Shown: positions 44,987 to 54,925 of the stretch, one piece after another
Position numbering within the stretch: position 1 is the stretch's first letter
How the letters are laid out: every line of letters begins with the position of its first letter
Origin: Mucilaginibacter gracilis
GTDB lineage: Bacteria > Bacteroidota > Bacteroidia > Sphingobacteriales > Sphingobacteriaceae
DNA: 64,000 bases
Assembly (NCBI RefSeq): GCF_003633615.1
Contig: NZ_RBKU01000001.1
Location: 5,332,001-5,396,000, forward strand
Reading direction: 5' to 3'
The notes under the pieces: model-generated
What the model was told of the DNA's origin: nothing
The model's input: only the letters and a program-made list of their open reading frames with translations
Databases searched by the model: none
Program-made: the position numbers and the translations under genes

Positions 44987-45286
44987 ATGATTTTAGAATA
45001 CGACAGTTATATCGTCCTTTCCGAGCAGCTGCGCGGGGCGCTGGAATTAAGCATTGACATCCTGTATGCGCAAAATCGCTTTTGCTGGTATGTTATCGTG
45101 GATGCAGCCCGTTTTAGCAAAGGGACGCAGGATGATCATTTATGCGCCTGTATGCTAGATCAGTGGCTTGACAGTCAAATCCCTTCGGAGAAAGTACCGG
45201 GGGATTTGTATTATCCTGATTTTTCCTTATATTCAATATGTTACTGGGATGCAAATTCTTACTCACCACTTTTTGACTCAGATTAA
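44987..45286 (+). CDS. Small protein of unknown function
   Basis: A 99-residue protein. The sequence (YIVLSEQLRGALELSIDILY, FCWYVIVDAARFSKGTQDDH) is protein-like and aromatic-rich, and the tail is acidic and Tyr/Ser-rich. It lies 24 bp after the isochorismatase-like gene. No family is recognised. Confidence 0.5.
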   Translation: MILEYDSYIVLSEQLRGALELSIDILYAQNRFCWYVIVDAARFSKGTQDDHLCACMLDQWLDSQIPSEKVPGDLYYPDFSLYSICYWDANSYSPLFDSD

Positions 45287-45575
45287 TTGCAAATCTTATT
45301 ATATGTAGACACAAAAATGCATTGAGGCTTCAAAATTTAATCCAAAGAATTATGATTATAAATTATCTCTTTTTAAATATCTGGCCATAGATGCATGGAG
45401 GATTTTTTTTTGATTTCTTACTTGATCGCTTATACCTTTTTGAGCCATTATTGGACTTGCTCTTTTAGTATAAGAAAAGTAGTTACCTCCTGATTTGACC
45501 TTGATCTCTTTAAAAGGCTGACTTCCCTGGATCATCCGCAAGAAATCAGCCGCGATTATTATTAACTATAAATCA

Positions 45576-46412
45576 TTAAGACTTAAAATCAGTTGAGTAA
45601 GAAACTTCTTTCCAGTCTTCCATCTGTATATTGAGTTGGTCTATCTTGCTTTTTGCACGGTTGAACGCATCGCTGCCCAGGAATAAATTTACAGCGGGGT
45701 TTTGACTGCCTACCAGTTCTAAAAATGCATCAGCGATCTTATCCGGGTCGCCCAGCTGAGCACCGTCCATGTTATTCATTTTTTCGTGATATTCCCGCAG
45801 GTATGCGTAATCTTCTATTTGATTCTGGTTATAGGCTATAGAATCTGCCTTTGCAAAATTTGTCCGGAACCAGCCCGGCAAAACATTAGTAACGTTTATG
45901 CCCAGTGGTTTAAGGTCATTAGCTAGGGCCTCGGTCAAGCCGCTTACCGCAAATTTGGCCGCGCAATACATCGACCAGCCCAAACCAGGTGCAAAGCCGG
46001 CAATGGAGGAAATATTAATGATATGACCTGAGCGCTGTTTGCGGAAATATGGCAAAGCCTGCTGAACCACTCGCACCACGGCAAAAAAGTTTACTTCAAA
46101 ATTCTCGTTTATTTCTTCAGCGGTTAGTTCTTCCAGCGCGCCACCAAGTCCATAACCTGCGTTGTTTACTATCACATCTAATTCGCCAAATCTTTCTATG
46201 GTTTTTTTTAAAGAATCAGCAATTGATCTTTCATTTTTAAGATCAACCTCCAAAGGCAGAAATTGGTCGCCATATATAGCTAACTGATCGAATGCGGTAA
46301 CAGATCTCGAAGTCGCGGCTACTTTGTGGCCTTTAGCCAATAATTGTTTTGCCAAGGATAATCCCATTCCTTTGGATGCCCCGGTTATATACCAAACTTT
46401 TGTATCCCTCAT
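45576..46412 (-). CDS. Short-chain dehydrogenase/reductase
   Basis: A 278-residue classic SDR. The cofactor loop is TGASKGMG, the NNAGYG strand is present, and the active site has Ser in NISSIAGFAP with Tyr-x-x-x-Lys in MYCAAK. The substrate is not visible. It is followed upstream on the same strand by an AraC-type regulator gene (46490-47395) that may control it. Confidence 0.92.
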   Translation of the reverse strand: MRDTKVWYITGASKGMGLSLAKQLLAKGHKVAATSRSVTAFDQLAIYGDQFLPLEVDLKNERSIADSLKKTIERFGELDVIVNNAGYGLGGALEELTAEEINENFEVNFFAVVRVVQQALPYFRKQRSGHIINISSIAGFAPGLGWSMYCAAKFAVSGLTEALANDLKPLGINVTNVLPGWFRTNFAKADSIAYNQNQIEDYAYLREYHEKMNNMDGAQLGDPDKIADAFLELVGSQNPAVNLFLGSDAFNRAKSKIDQLNIQMEDWKEVSYSTDFKS

Positions 46413-46489
46413 GATATTTTAATTTTGATACAAAGTTAGCGTGCAATCAAAATACCGGTTTGTTGATATCAAACCGATTTTTGTCAAAT

Positions 46490-47395
46490 TCAAACCTTCC
46501 GAAACGAAGATGGATTAAGCTTGGTTTGCTTTTTAAAAAAGTTGTTGAAATGTGCCTGGTCTTCAAAACCCAGCACATAGCTGATCTCGGAGATGTTCCA
46601 ATCGGTATGTTTCAGTAAAGCTTTCGCTTCGCTGGTAAGCCGCTCAAAAATGTGATTGGTAGTCGTACGGCCTGTCGTTTTTTTGATGGCGCGGTTTAAG
46701 TAATTAACATGAACCGAAAGCCGGTCGGCAAAAACTTTAGGTGAACGGAACTCAAACCGCTGGGAGGTAGACTCTATGGGAAATTGCCTTTCCAACAGTT
46801 CGGCAAATACCGAGGTGATACGCGTACCTGCGTCCGAATGTTGAAATACCTGTTCGGATGGCTGCAGCTTCATGGCAAGGTAGATCAGTTCGCTAACATA
46901 ATTCTTAACCAGCTCATATTTATAGATAAAATCAGTGTTAAATTCTTTGATGATCTTTTCAAAGATATTCTGTACCTCTTGATTTTCGTCATCGGTTAAA
47001 TGAAAAACAGGCTGCACACCGGCAGCAAACAATGGGAGTTCACTCAAATTCAAGCGAAGGTTCTCCTTAAAAAATTCATCTTTAAATACACAGAAGTAGC
47101 CTTTGGTGTCTTCGGTAAGCAAATCATAAGTATATGGAACCTGCGGATTAAAAAACAATAACGTGTTTCCGGATACACAAATACTTTTGTCGCCATAATG
47201 AAAAACATTGTTTCCATGGAAGAGCATGATCTTGAAAAAATCCCGCCGGATGTAAGTTGGTGAGGTAGTACCTGATCGGATACGGTCTTCAATACGAAAC
47301 ACGTTAAACTGGCCAATATCTTTTTTCAGATGATCAGAAAGGTCGTTAAATTTATGTTTGTAAAATTCTTCCAGTGATTCCGTTGTTTTGATCAT
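46490..47395 (-). CDS. AraC-family transcriptional regulator
   Basis: About 301 residues starting MIKTTESLEEFYKHKF. The N-terminal part has a cupin-like ligand region (NTLLFFNPQVPYTYDL, GYFCVFKDEFF). The C-terminal double HTH reads VFADRLSVHVNYLNRAIKKT and ISEISYVLGFEDQAHFNNFF. It precedes an SDR gene on the same strand and faces a broken SDR gene, so it may have regulated both. Confidence 0.9.
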   Translation of the reverse strand: MIKTTESLEEFYKHKFNDLSDHLKKDIGQFNVFRIEDRIRSGTTSPTYIRRDFFKIMLFHGNNVFHYGDKSICVSGNTLLFFNPQVPYTYDLLTEDTKGYFCVFKDEFFKENLRLNLSELPLFAAGVQPVFHLTDDENQEVQNIFEKIIKEFNTDFIYKYELVKNYVSELIYLAMKLQPSEQVFQHSDAGTRITSVFAELLERQFPIESTSQRFEFRSPKVFADRLSVHVNYLNRAIKKTTGRTTTNHIFERLTSEAKALLKHTDWNISEISYVLGFEDQAHFNNFFKKQTKLNPSSFRKV

Positions 47396-47522
47396 ATCGC
47401 CTCCCGTTTGCAAAAATGAAACTTTTTTTACAATCAGCAAAAAGTATACTACTATCCTGAATTAGTGTTATCTGCCATTACCATTATGGCCGGACCTTTA
47501 CATCATCATAAAAACTCAAAAA

Positions 47523-47759
47523 ATGTACAATACAATTTTAATTACCCGTGCAAGCAGCGGTATAGGTGCAGCAACCGCACAATTATTTTTATCTAAAGGC
47601 TGGAACGTTATTGCTACCATGCGAAAACCTGAAAGTAAAACAGCGTTGACTACTTCGGAACATGTATTGGTGACAAAGCTTGATGTGCTTGATCTAAGCT
47701 CCATTGAAAATACAATTAAAGAGGGAATCGATAATGGGCCGCAACTTTTAGTCCTTTGA
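47523..47759 (+). pseudogene. Truncated short-chain dehydrogenase
   Basis: It starts MYNTILITRASSGIGAATAQ, an SDR cofactor loop (with Arg for the first Gly), and proceeds to TKLDVLDLSSIENTIKEGID. It then ends after 78 residues where the NNAG strand should be. The break near 47755 joins it to an unrelated minus-strand fragment. It is divergent from the AraC gene. Confidence 0.8.
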
Positions 47760-48021
47760 ATTTCGATCGTTGGTGGGTACAGCTGATCAGCAAGCCATCG
47801 TCACATGGGATAAATTCAAATCCGTCGGCTGATTTCGTGTCGTCAAAAAACACCGGCTCTTTTTCAGCGAACTGGGAAGCTTCTTTTAGTGCATTATGGG
47901 AAAGCTGCAATTGTTCGTTCTCCACACAGAATTCCAGCCTGATGTGGTTCGCTTCCGCGAAATCATATGAGCCGGTAAAGCACTGAACCAGCGTTCTTTT
48001 TGATCTGCGTAATTTAAAGCG
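47716..48021 (-). pseudogene. Unknown gene fragment after methionine aminopeptidase
   Basis: Directly after the aminopeptidase stop, the same frame stays open for about 100 codons: LVQCFTGSYDFAEANHIRLE, NEQLQLSHNALKEASQFAEK, FFDDTKSADGFEFIPCDDG. The sequence looks like real protein but has no start codon of its own and ends at the SDR fragment. It is probably the middle of a gene cut by the same rearrangement. No family is recognised. Confidence 0.4.
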
Positions 48022-48786
48022 TTAATCCCATATACCGTTTTGTGCTGTAAATATCACCGGTTGGCCGCCGGTTACCATAATAGTATGCTCGTGCTGCGCA
48101 ACAAAGCCGCCCTTATTACCGGTCAGCGTCCAGCCGTCTATTTCTGGATTGGCAATTGTAGACCGTGTTGAAATAAATGTTTCTATTGCTACAACCGAAT
48201 TCTTTTTAAACCGCTCAAAGTTAAATCTATCGAAATAGTTGGCAATTTCATGTGGTTCTTCGTGCAAGCTTCGGCCAACACCGTGTCCGGTGAGATTTTT
48301 AATTACCGTATATCCCGCCTTTTTGGCTTCAGTTTCAATCAATTTGCCAATTTCTGATATTCTTACGCCACCTTTAATATTACTAATTGCTTTTTTTAAT
48401 ATCTCTTTCGATGCTTCTACTAATTTACCATGACCATGAATATCCTCTCCTAAAACAAACGAGCCACCATTATCTGCCCAATAGCCATTTAACTCGGCCG
48501 ATACATCAATATTGATCAAATCGCCTTCTTTAAGTATCTTATCTGCCGATGGTATACCGTGCGCTATCTCGTTATTAACGCTTATACACGTATATCCCGG
48601 AAAATTATAGGTTAACACTGGTGCCGAAATTGCCCCCAACTGCGCAAGCAATTTGCCGCCATACTCGTCAAGCTCTTTGGTAGAAACACCTGGTTTGGCA
48701 TACTCCCGCATTTTTTTAAGTGTAATAGCTACAGCCGCACAGGCTTGCTGCATTCCAGTTTTTTCGCTTTCGGTGGATATGGACAT
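48022..48786 (-). CDS. map: Type I methionine aminopeptidase
   Basis: A 254-residue M24A enzyme that removes N-terminal Met. The metal ligands are in place: Asp in NIDVSAELNGYWADNGG (two), His in LTGHGVGRSLHEEP, Glu in VVAIETF and Glu in QHEHTIMV. It is stand-alone here, unlike the usual ribosomal-operon copy. It could therefore be a second, non-housekeeping aminopeptidase. An unknown fragment follows in frame after the stop. Confidence 0.93.
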   Translation of the reverse strand: MSISTESEKTGMQQACAAVAITLKKMREYAKPGVSTKELDEYGGKLLAQLGAISAPVLTYNFPGYTCISVNNEIAHGIPSADKILKEGDLINIDVSAELNGYWADNGGSFVLGEDIHGHGKLVEASKEILKKAISNIKGGVRISEIGKLIETEAKKAGYTVIKNLTGHGVGRSLHEEPHEIANYFDRFNFERFKKNSVVAIETFISTRSTIANPEIDGWTLTGNKGGFVAQHEHTIMVTGGQPVIFTAQNGIWD

Positions 48787-48977
48787 TATTTAAATTTTAC
48801 CTGCCACAAAATTAACAAATAACCTAAGTTCGATTAATAAATGAAATAAAAATTCGCCAACCAATTGTTGATTTCTGACTAATCGAATTCAAGTTATAAG
48901 GCTTTCTTCATCTTGTGTTATGTATACCATTTGATTTATAAATTGCATACAATGGCGGATTTATTGGCCCTATTAAA

Positions 48978-49853
48978 TTAATCTAAAAACGCTAACTCAT
49001 CATTTGAAAAGGAAATACCAGCTGCATTTATATTTTCTTCAAGATGCTGGATGGATGTAGTGCCGGGAATTGGCAGTATCCACTCAGACTGATGAAGCAG
49101 CCATGCAATGTTGAGTTGTGCGATGGTGACACCTTTGATATCTGCTAATTCTTTCATTTTGTTCTGCCCGGTAGGTAATGACGTTTCTAGTGAAAAGAAA
49201 GGAATAAAAGGAATCTGATGTTCCTGGCACAAAGGCAATAACTCTCCCCCCTGGAATCCGTAGGGACTAGCCGGATCAGTAACCCGTTGCGTATAGCTGT
49301 ACATATTCTCAACGCTGGCAACTTTACCCATTTTGATCGCGGTATTAAATTGATCAACGGAGGCGTTGCTGAGTCCGACATGCAGGATTTTACCTTCTTT
49401 TTGCAGTGCCAGTATGGTTCCCAAACCTTCCTCATAATCTCCCGGACTATGTGCAGCTTTGCCATAATGCACTAAAGGCAATTGATCCAGTTTGAGTTCT
49501 TTGAGGTTATTTTCGACACTCGTTCTCAACTCTTCAGGCTTGCCGTATGGTAGCCAGCTTTTGTCGGTTCCCCGTTTAGTCCCAACCTTCGTAGCGATGG
49601 TAATGTCATCCGAATAAGGATATAAGGCGTCAGCTAATAATCTATTGGTTACGCCCGGTCCGTAGAAATCTGCGGTATCAAAAAAATTAACACCCAGTTC
49701 TACGGCTTTTCTCAAAAGTGCAATAGCACCCTCGCGATTCCGTGGTTCACCATAGAAACCTTCACCCGTCAAACGCATTGTTCCGTAACCCGGTTTACGG
49801 GCAATAAGAGGACTTGACGTACCCGCTCCAATCATAATTTCTTTGTTGCTCAT
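48978..49853 (-). CDS. Aldo/keto reductase
   Basis: A 291-residue member of the aldo/keto reductase superfamily. The catalytic Asp and Tyr are in VNFFDTADFYGPG, Lys in IATKVG and His in LVHYGK. The C-terminal nucleotide-binding part reads ILPIPGTTSIQHLEENI. It lies 9 bp from an upstream AraC-type gene, so the two are one unit. Confidence 0.92.
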   Translation of the reverse strand: MSNKEIMIGAGTSSPLIARKPGYGTMRLTGEGFYGEPRNREGAIALLRKAVELGVNFFDTADFYGPGVTNRLLADALYPYSDDITIATKVGTKRGTDKSWLPYGKPEELRTSVENNLKELKLDQLPLVHYGKAAHSPGDYEEGLGTILALQKEGKILHVGLSNASVDQFNTAIKMGKVASVENMYSYTQRVTDPASPYGFQGGELLPLCQEHQIPFIPFFSLETSLPTGQNKMKELADIKGVTIAQLNIAWLLHQSEWILPIPGTTSIQHLEENINAAGISFSNDELAFLD

Positions 49854-49862
49854 TTTTTTAAT

Positions 49863-50246
49863 TTAAATGGTGATCTCTAATGTTTTCCTGTATGATGATG
49901 GTGTTGTTCCCATGAACTTTTTAAAGAACTTGGTAAAATTTGAAACATCATAATCCAGGGTGTGGGCAATCGTTCCAATGGATAAAGTCCTGTCGGCAAG
50001 CAATTTTGTAGCTTCCAATAAAATCCGCTGTTCATAAAAGTAACAGGCATGATGACCTGTTTCCAATTTGATTACTTTGCTCAGATGAACAGGATGAAGG
50101 CAAATAATATCTGCTATTTCCTTAAGCTCATACATTTTATTGACCCGCCCGGCCATAAAGTCATCCATATGGCTTTCCAAAACATGCTTGAACTGAACCA
50201 CTATTTCAGCTTTGCGGGAAATATAAGCATCAGGTATCTTGACCAT
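49863..50246 (-). CDS. Short AraC-type DNA-binding protein
   Basis: A 127-residue protein consisting almost only of the AraC HTH domain: MYELKEIADIICLHPVHLSK and IGTIAHTLDYDVSNFTKFFK, ending FMGTTPSSYRKTLE. No ligand domain is present. The aldo/keto reductase gene follows 9 bp later and is the likely target. Confidence 0.85.
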   Translation of the reverse strand: MVKIPDAYISRKAEIVVQFKHVLESHMDDFMAGRVNKMYELKEIADIICLHPVHLSKVIKLETGHHACYFYEQRILLEATKLLADRTLSIGTIAHTLDYDVSNFTKFFKKFMGTTPSSYRKTLEITI

Positions 50247-50458
50247 AATTCGAATTGCGTTATTGCAAAGGTACCTGGAAATGTCAATGGAAAATGGTGA
50301 AGAGTCAAGTTGTTTTATTTGTTGAGTGGGATTTAGTGCTATTATCTATTGCAGGCCTAAATCCCGATACTCACAGGCTTGCTTAAACAGGATATTTTCC
50401 GAATTACTCGTGGTCGTGCCAAAAAACATTGTCCGTTTGATAGTTGGTACGGTATGCG

Positions 50459-51424
50459 TTAAGAACCAATACTTTTTTCCATAGACCATTTTTTAGGCTT
50501 CACACCTATACTTGCCTCGAATACTCTACTAAAATGGCTAAGGTTTGTAAAGCCTAGGCGATACCCTGCTTCGGATACGGTTAGGTTGTCTTCTCTTAAT
50601 AACCGCGCGGCTTCCTGCATCCGGATATGCTGAAAATATTCATACAAACCCATACCGAAAACCTGAATAAATGATTTTCTTAATTTTATTTCATTCATAC
50701 CGGCAATGTTTTTCAATTCGCCAAGAGGGGGTGCATTATCAAGTTGAGCTATTAATCTGTCCCTAACTTTGTACAGGTTTTGTATTTCAGTGCGGGTTAG
50801 CCTGTGAAAAGTCATTTGGACACGTTTATCAAGCCTTTTAAAGAGGAAATAAAGCAATTCAATGGCCTTCAATTTGAAATAAAATTTAGATAAGCTAACG
50901 TTGTCAGCGTTTACAATTTCATTTATAGTTCGTAGTATATCATCCGACATGAACTCTTCGATAACCAGACTGTTCTGACAGGTCAATAAATCACTGAATT
51001 TTGCTGCGTCTTCCCTTAAGAAACGTTTTAAATAGTCAATACTGACCAGTATTCCAACATGCTTCATGTGCGTGTTTTTGTAGAATGTATATTCCTGGCT
51101 GCTATTCATCGGGATTATTTTCACATGGGGCAATTCTTCATTAAGGCTATGCGAAGAATTATTATTCGAAGTATCCTTAAAAAAGTTATGAAAGGAGAAA
51201 AAAATGCCGTTCTCAAACTTTTGAACATTCCCAAAGTGATGGGTGAATTTTTTTTTAATGACATAAGAACGGATAGTGAGTACCAAATCAGGAATAAAAT
51301 CAAATACTTTAAAAATTTGAACATCAAAATTCCCGATATTATCAGATAATTCCTTGCTTTCCTCTATACCTAAAGTATGTAGCATTTGGGCCACTGTAGT
51401 ATCAATAACTGAGCTCTCTTCCAT
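50459..51424 (-). CDS. AraC-family transcriptional regulator
   Basis: A 321-residue protein. A long variable N-terminal part (FDVQIFKVFDFIPDLVLTIR) precedes the HTH domain (GELKNIAGMNEIKLRKSFIQ, SEAGYRLGFTNLSHFSRVFE). It resembles PchR-like regulators. It is divergent from the alpha/beta-hydrolase gene at 51525 across a 100-bp gap, which suggests control of that gene. Confidence 0.9.
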   Translation of the reverse strand: MEESSVIDTTVAQMLHTLGIEESKELSDNIGNFDVQIFKVFDFIPDLVLTIRSYVIKKKFTHHFGNVQKFENGIFFSFHNFFKDTSNNNSSHSLNEELPHVKIIPMNSSQEYTFYKNTHMKHVGILVSIDYLKRFLREDAAKFSDLLTCQNSLVIEEFMSDDILRTINEIVNADNVSLSKFYFKLKAIELLYFLFKRLDKRVQMTFHRLTRTEIQNLYKVRDRLIAQLDNAPPLGELKNIAGMNEIKLRKSFIQVFGMGLYEYFQHIRMQEAARLLREDNLTVSEAGYRLGFTNLSHFSRVFEASIGVKPKKWSMEKSIGS

Positions 51425-51524
51425 TTTTTACGACTATTTATTTATTCTTTAGGGTTATTTTATCTCTAAAGGTAGAAATACTTTTGCTTCATAAATTTAA
51501 ACAATAAAAATATCAACTGAGAAT

Positions 51525-52787
51525 ATGAAAAATGAATTAACGAATACCGCCCGAACAACCAAATGGTATTACGGAACTACAAGTGGCATGCCGGCCTACT
51601 TCAAAAGCATCATGGACATGCAGTTGGCCAAGGCTTTTAGTCACATCAACTTTGGCGGCGCAGAGTCGGGAGAGATCTTTTCTACCATAAAAAAAATCAC
51701 CGACGGCGACTTTGAAAGCTGGACCCAAGCCTGGGCTTCTACGGCTACGCGGGTGGAAAATGTCGCCCGTGAATGTTTTGCTAAGGGCCATTTAATAAGT
51801 GCTCGTGACGCGTTCAAGCGAGCCTCAACCTATTGGCAGGCAGCCGGTTTTTTTTGCAACTACAAAGATCCCCGGCAATACCAGTATAGAATGCAAAACC
51901 GGGTATGTTTCCGTGAAGCTTGTAAATTGATGAATCCTCAAATTGAAGTCGTTGAAGTGGCGATTGATAATGGCAAAACCTTGCCAGGATACTTTATCAG
52001 GGCTGATCAAACGAATAGCCCTAAGCCTACATTACTGGTAATGGGCGGTGGGGATACCTTTGCTGAGGAAATTTACTACTGGGGCGATGCGGCACATGCA
52101 GCGGATAGAGGCTGGAATGCCTTAATGTTCGACGTTTCAGGGGAGCCTGGGGCATTAATACATGACCCGGAACTAAAGTTCCGGCCTGATGTGGAGGTAC
52201 CGATCAGCCGCTTCGTTGATTACGCGCTTTCCCGGCCAGATGTTGATCCTGATAAAATTGCCATCAACGGCCATAGTTTTGGTGGGTATATGGTGCCGCG
52301 CACGGTTGCCCACGATCATCGCATCAAAGCTGCCATTGCTTATCCGACCATGCCACTTTGCCGGATTGGCTGGATGGGTGCCATGAATCTTGATCCCTTT
52401 GAGCCCTACCCACGTGAGCTTGAATCGGTGGTCGATATGTCCAACAGTGTTGTACGTTGGTTGCTCGACGAAGTGCGTTGGGCACATGGGATGGAAAATA
52501 AAACACTTGCTGAATTCCTTGACTTTGCAAGTGAATTCACAATTGAAGGGATGGAAGACAAAATTACTTGCCATTATTTAAATATGTCCTCTGAGGGTGA
52601 AGGCGGCGCAATAGCACTGGCAAGAACATCCATAGCAAAAATGACTAATTGCGCGTCGTTAAGCGATAAAATGCTAACTGCCGAAGAAGGAGGAGATGCC
52701 CATTGCGGACTAAATAATCCGGCATTAAAGGCACAAGTTGTGTTTGATTGGCTGGAAGAGGTTCTCGGTATTACACAGCATAAGTAA
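51525..52787 (+). CDS. Alpha/beta-hydrolase (FrsA / pseudooxynicotine hydrolase-like)
   Basis: A 420-residue protein. A long N-terminal helical cap region precedes the hydrolase core. The oxyanion strand is TLLVMGGGDTF, the nucleophile elbow is INGHSFGGYM and a late His lies in EGGDAHCGLN. This layout fits the alpha/beta-hydrolases with helical caps that act on C-C or ester bonds. It is divergent from an AraC gene and not preceded by a signal peptide, so it is cytoplasmic. Confidence 0.85.
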   Translation: MKNELTNTARTTKWYYGTTSGMPAYFKSIMDMQLAKAFSHINFGGAESGEIFSTIKKITDGDFESWTQAWASTATRVENVARECFAKGHLISARDAFKRASTYWQAAGFFCNYKDPRQYQYRMQNRVCFREACKLMNPQIEVVEVAIDNGKTLPGYFIRADQTNSPKPTLLVMGGGDTFAEEIYYWGDAAHAADRGWNALMFDVSGEPGALIHDPELKFRPDVEVPISRFVDYALSRPDVDPDKIAINGHSFGGYMVPRTVAHDHRIKAAIAYPTMPLCRIGWMGAMNLDPFEPYPRELESVVDMSNSVVRWLLDEVRWAHGMENKTLAEFLDFASEFTIEGMEDKITCHYLNMSSEGEGGAIALARTSIAKMTNCASLSDKMLTAEEGGDAHCGLNNPALKAQVVFDWLEEVLGITQHK

Positions 52788-52889
52788 ATTTAATATGAAG
52801 CGACTATTGGAGTTACCAACTAAAATCAGATTTAGCTTATTGAAGCTGGCGGTAACGACTACACCTATAACTTCTATTTAAGTACAGCT

Positions 52890-53303
52890 ATGATGAAATC
52901 AATTTTAACCGGCATATTTAGTGTGATAATTATTATTGTTATTATTGTTGCAATCGCATCATTCGCAGAAATGTTTTTTCCTGACCCGGTGATTCCGCCC
53001 TCAGTGGATAATATTAAGCATACCCAGGTTATTTTCAGCCAATCATCCATGAGCTTGCTTTTAAGCAAATTGATCGCGGTAATAGTCGCATCATTATCAG
53101 GTGGTTTTATAATATCGTTGCTGAAGGGGAAAAGAAGCATAGCAATGTCGGTTGCCATATTATTTTCCTTATTAGCGGTGTTTTATACCATGATGATAGC
53201 AAAGCCGCTTTGGTTTTGGCTATCCATGGTATCGATCTTCATACCATTTATACTCATGGGATATTCAGTGGGAATGCGTAGACACAATAAAGACAGGTTC
53301 TAA
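52890..53303 (+). CDS. Four-helix membrane protein of unknown function
   Basis: A 137-residue protein with four hydrophobic segments: ILTGIFSVIIIIVIIVAIAS, LIAVIVASLSGGFIISLL, IAMSVAILFSLLAVFYTMM and FWLSMVSIFIPFILMGY. A periplasmic loop (FFPDPVIPPSVDNIKHTQVI) lies between helices 1 and 2. No family is recognised. It lies 100 bp after the hydrolase gene. Confidence 0.65.
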   Translation: MMKSILTGIFSVIIIIVIIVAIASFAEMFFPDPVIPPSVDNIKHTQVIFSQSSMSLLLSKLIAVIVASLSGGFIISLLKGKRSIAMSVAILFSLLAVFYTMMIAKPLWFWLSMVSIFIPFILMGYSVGMRRHNKDRF

Positions 53304-53480
53304 GAGTGAGAAATACAAGTGTTTTCAGCCGGAGGATATTCCTAAACATTTGTGACTTATAAACTTCTTTAGGTTATTATTTTTCGAGGTTTAATCAGAC
53401 CAGCATTTTTTCGCCGGCATTTTTCTTCATCATAAACACCGCAACCTTAATTCCAGCACTGAATATTTTACCTTTGCCTT

Positions 53481-54059
53481 ATGAACGACGTTTCGCCTTT
53501 AGTCAATTATGTCACCAGAGAATTGCCACTCACCAAAACGGAAGAGGATTTTTTTGCTACGCTGTTAAGGGTAAAGAAAGTAAAGCGCAAGCAGTTCATT
53601 GACCAACCGGACTTTGTTTCCAGTTATCGCAATTATGTGGTGAAAGGCGCTTTAAGGGCTTATATCCTTGGCGATGACGGACAGGAGCACACGATTGCGC
53701 TTGCTGTTGAGGGTGGATTTATCGGCGATCACGGAAGTTTTCTTTCACAAGAGCCTGCCACCTTATTTGTAGAAGCCATTGAGGACTCCGAAGTCATCCA
53801 GATAAGCTATGAGAACGAACAGCGATTATTAGAAACGGTCCCGAAATTTCATAGCTACTTCAGGCTAAAGACGCTGCACGTCGCGGTGAATATTCAAAAG
53901 CGGGTACTGTCTAATATCAGCCAGTCTGCCGAAAAAAGATATGAGCAGTTTGCAAAGAATTATCCGCAGCTCTTACAACGTTTTCCGTTATATATGATTG
54001 CTTCTTACCTGGGAATGACCCGCGAGTTTCTTTCCAAAATCCGCAATAACAATACTTAA
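53481..54059 (+). CDS. Crp/Fnr-family regulator (first pair)
   Basis: A 192-residue protein. The N-terminal cyclic-nucleotide-binding barrel (RNYVVKGALRAYILGDDGQE, TIALAVEGGFIGDHGSFL) precedes the C-terminal HTH (YMIASYLGMTREFLSKIRN). The SDR gene at 54161 follows on the same strand, with palindromes in the gap. This is one of two Crp/Fnr plus SDR units within 4 kb. Confidence 0.9.
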   Translation: MNDVSPLVNYVTRELPLTKTEEDFFATLLRVKKVKRKQFIDQPDFVSSYRNYVVKGALRAYILGDDGQEHTIALAVEGGFIGDHGSFLSQEPATLFVEAIEDSEVIQISYENEQRLLETVPKFHSYFRLKTLHVAVNIQKRVLSNISQSAEKRYEQFAKNYPQLLQRFPLYMIASYLGMTREFLSKIRNNNT

Positions 54060-54064
54060 ATAAT

Positions 54065-54078
54065 GTGAATTAGTTCAC
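54065..54078. promoter_or_regulatory. Palindrome before the first SDR gene
   Basis: GTGAA-4 nt-TTCAC is perfect. A second weaker copy (TGAAATAATTCA) and GCGAC-2 nt-GTCGC follow within 40 bp. The cluster lies between a Crp/Fnr gene and the SDR gene it may control. Confidence 0.55.
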
Positions 54079-54160
54079 GCACATTTGGTGAAATAATTCA
54101 TTGGCGACCAGTCGCTATCCCCGCAACTTTGCATTGTAAATTATTCTAAAAAGAAGGACA

Positions 54161-54925
54161 ATGAAAGATTACGCAAATGAATTCCAGGGCAAAAAAGCCC
54201 TGGTAACCGGTGGTTCGCGGGGTATTGGTGCAGCAACCGCCCAGCGTCTTATCGATGGCGGCGCTACCGTAGCCGTTGCCGCCCGTTCACGCCATGAACA
54301 AACCCCTGCCGGGGCATCGTTCATTCAAGGCGATATAACTACACTGGCCGGTGCCAACGACGTAACCGAAGATGCATTGAAAATTCTTGGCGGCCTAGAC
54401 ATTCTGGTCAATAACGCCGGTGCAGCTACGCCAAGGCTTCCGGGTATTGAGATGATCACGGATGAGGACTGGATGGATTCGCTGATGATCAACTTTATGA
54501 GCGCAGTACGCATAACCAATCCTTTATTAAACGCGTTGCGCCAAAGCGGTTCCGGTGCAATTGTTAATGTATCATCGGGCGGCGTGATCCCGTTTCACGG
54601 TTTTCTGGCACACTATGGGGCAGCAAAAGCAGCATTAAGCAGCTATACGAAGTCGTTGGCAAAGGAACTGGGGCCGGCTGGCATACGGGTGAATATTGTT
54701 ACGCCAGGCGCGATCCTTACACCCGGCGGTAACGAGGGCAGAGAACAGCTGGCCGCCGCTTTTGGCATCACGGTAGAACAGCTCTTTAAAGCTATCCCGC
54801 TGGAGGGCAAGCCAGGTACCGCAGCAGATATGGCGGAAATGATCGCTTTTTTGGTGTCTGACCGCGCGGCCTATATCACTGGACATAACCATTTCGTTTC
54901 CGGCGGCCAGGGAGAGCTTGCATAA
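54161..54925 (+). CDS. Short-chain dehydrogenase/reductase (first pair)
   Basis: A 254-residue protein. The cofactor loop is TGGSRGIG, the NNAGAA strand is present, and the active site has Ser in VNVSSGG and Tyr-x-x-x-Lys in HYGAAK. The C-terminal FVSGGQGELA is typical of FabG-like SDRs. It is preceded by a Crp/Fnr gene and palindromes. Confidence 0.92.
   Translation: MKDYANEFQGKKALVTGGSRGIGAATAQRLIDGGATVAVAARSRHEQTPAGASFIQGDITTLAGANDVTEDALKILGGLDILVNNAGAATPRLPGIEMITDEDWMDSLMINFMSAVRITNPLLNALRQSGSGAIVNVSSGGVIPFHGFLAHYGAAKAALSSYTKSLAKELGPAGIRVNIVTPGAILTPGGNEGREQLAAAFGITVEQLFKAIPLEGKPGTAADMAEMIAFLVSDRAAYITGHNHFVSGGQGELA

Noticed and set aside
45356..45541. 61-residue minus-strand frame after the small unknown gene
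   Set aside because: No family features and it overlaps AT-rich intergenic DNA.
52173..52574. 133-residue minus-strand frame
   Set aside because: Antisense shadow of the alpha/beta-hydrolase, which has clear catalytic motifs.
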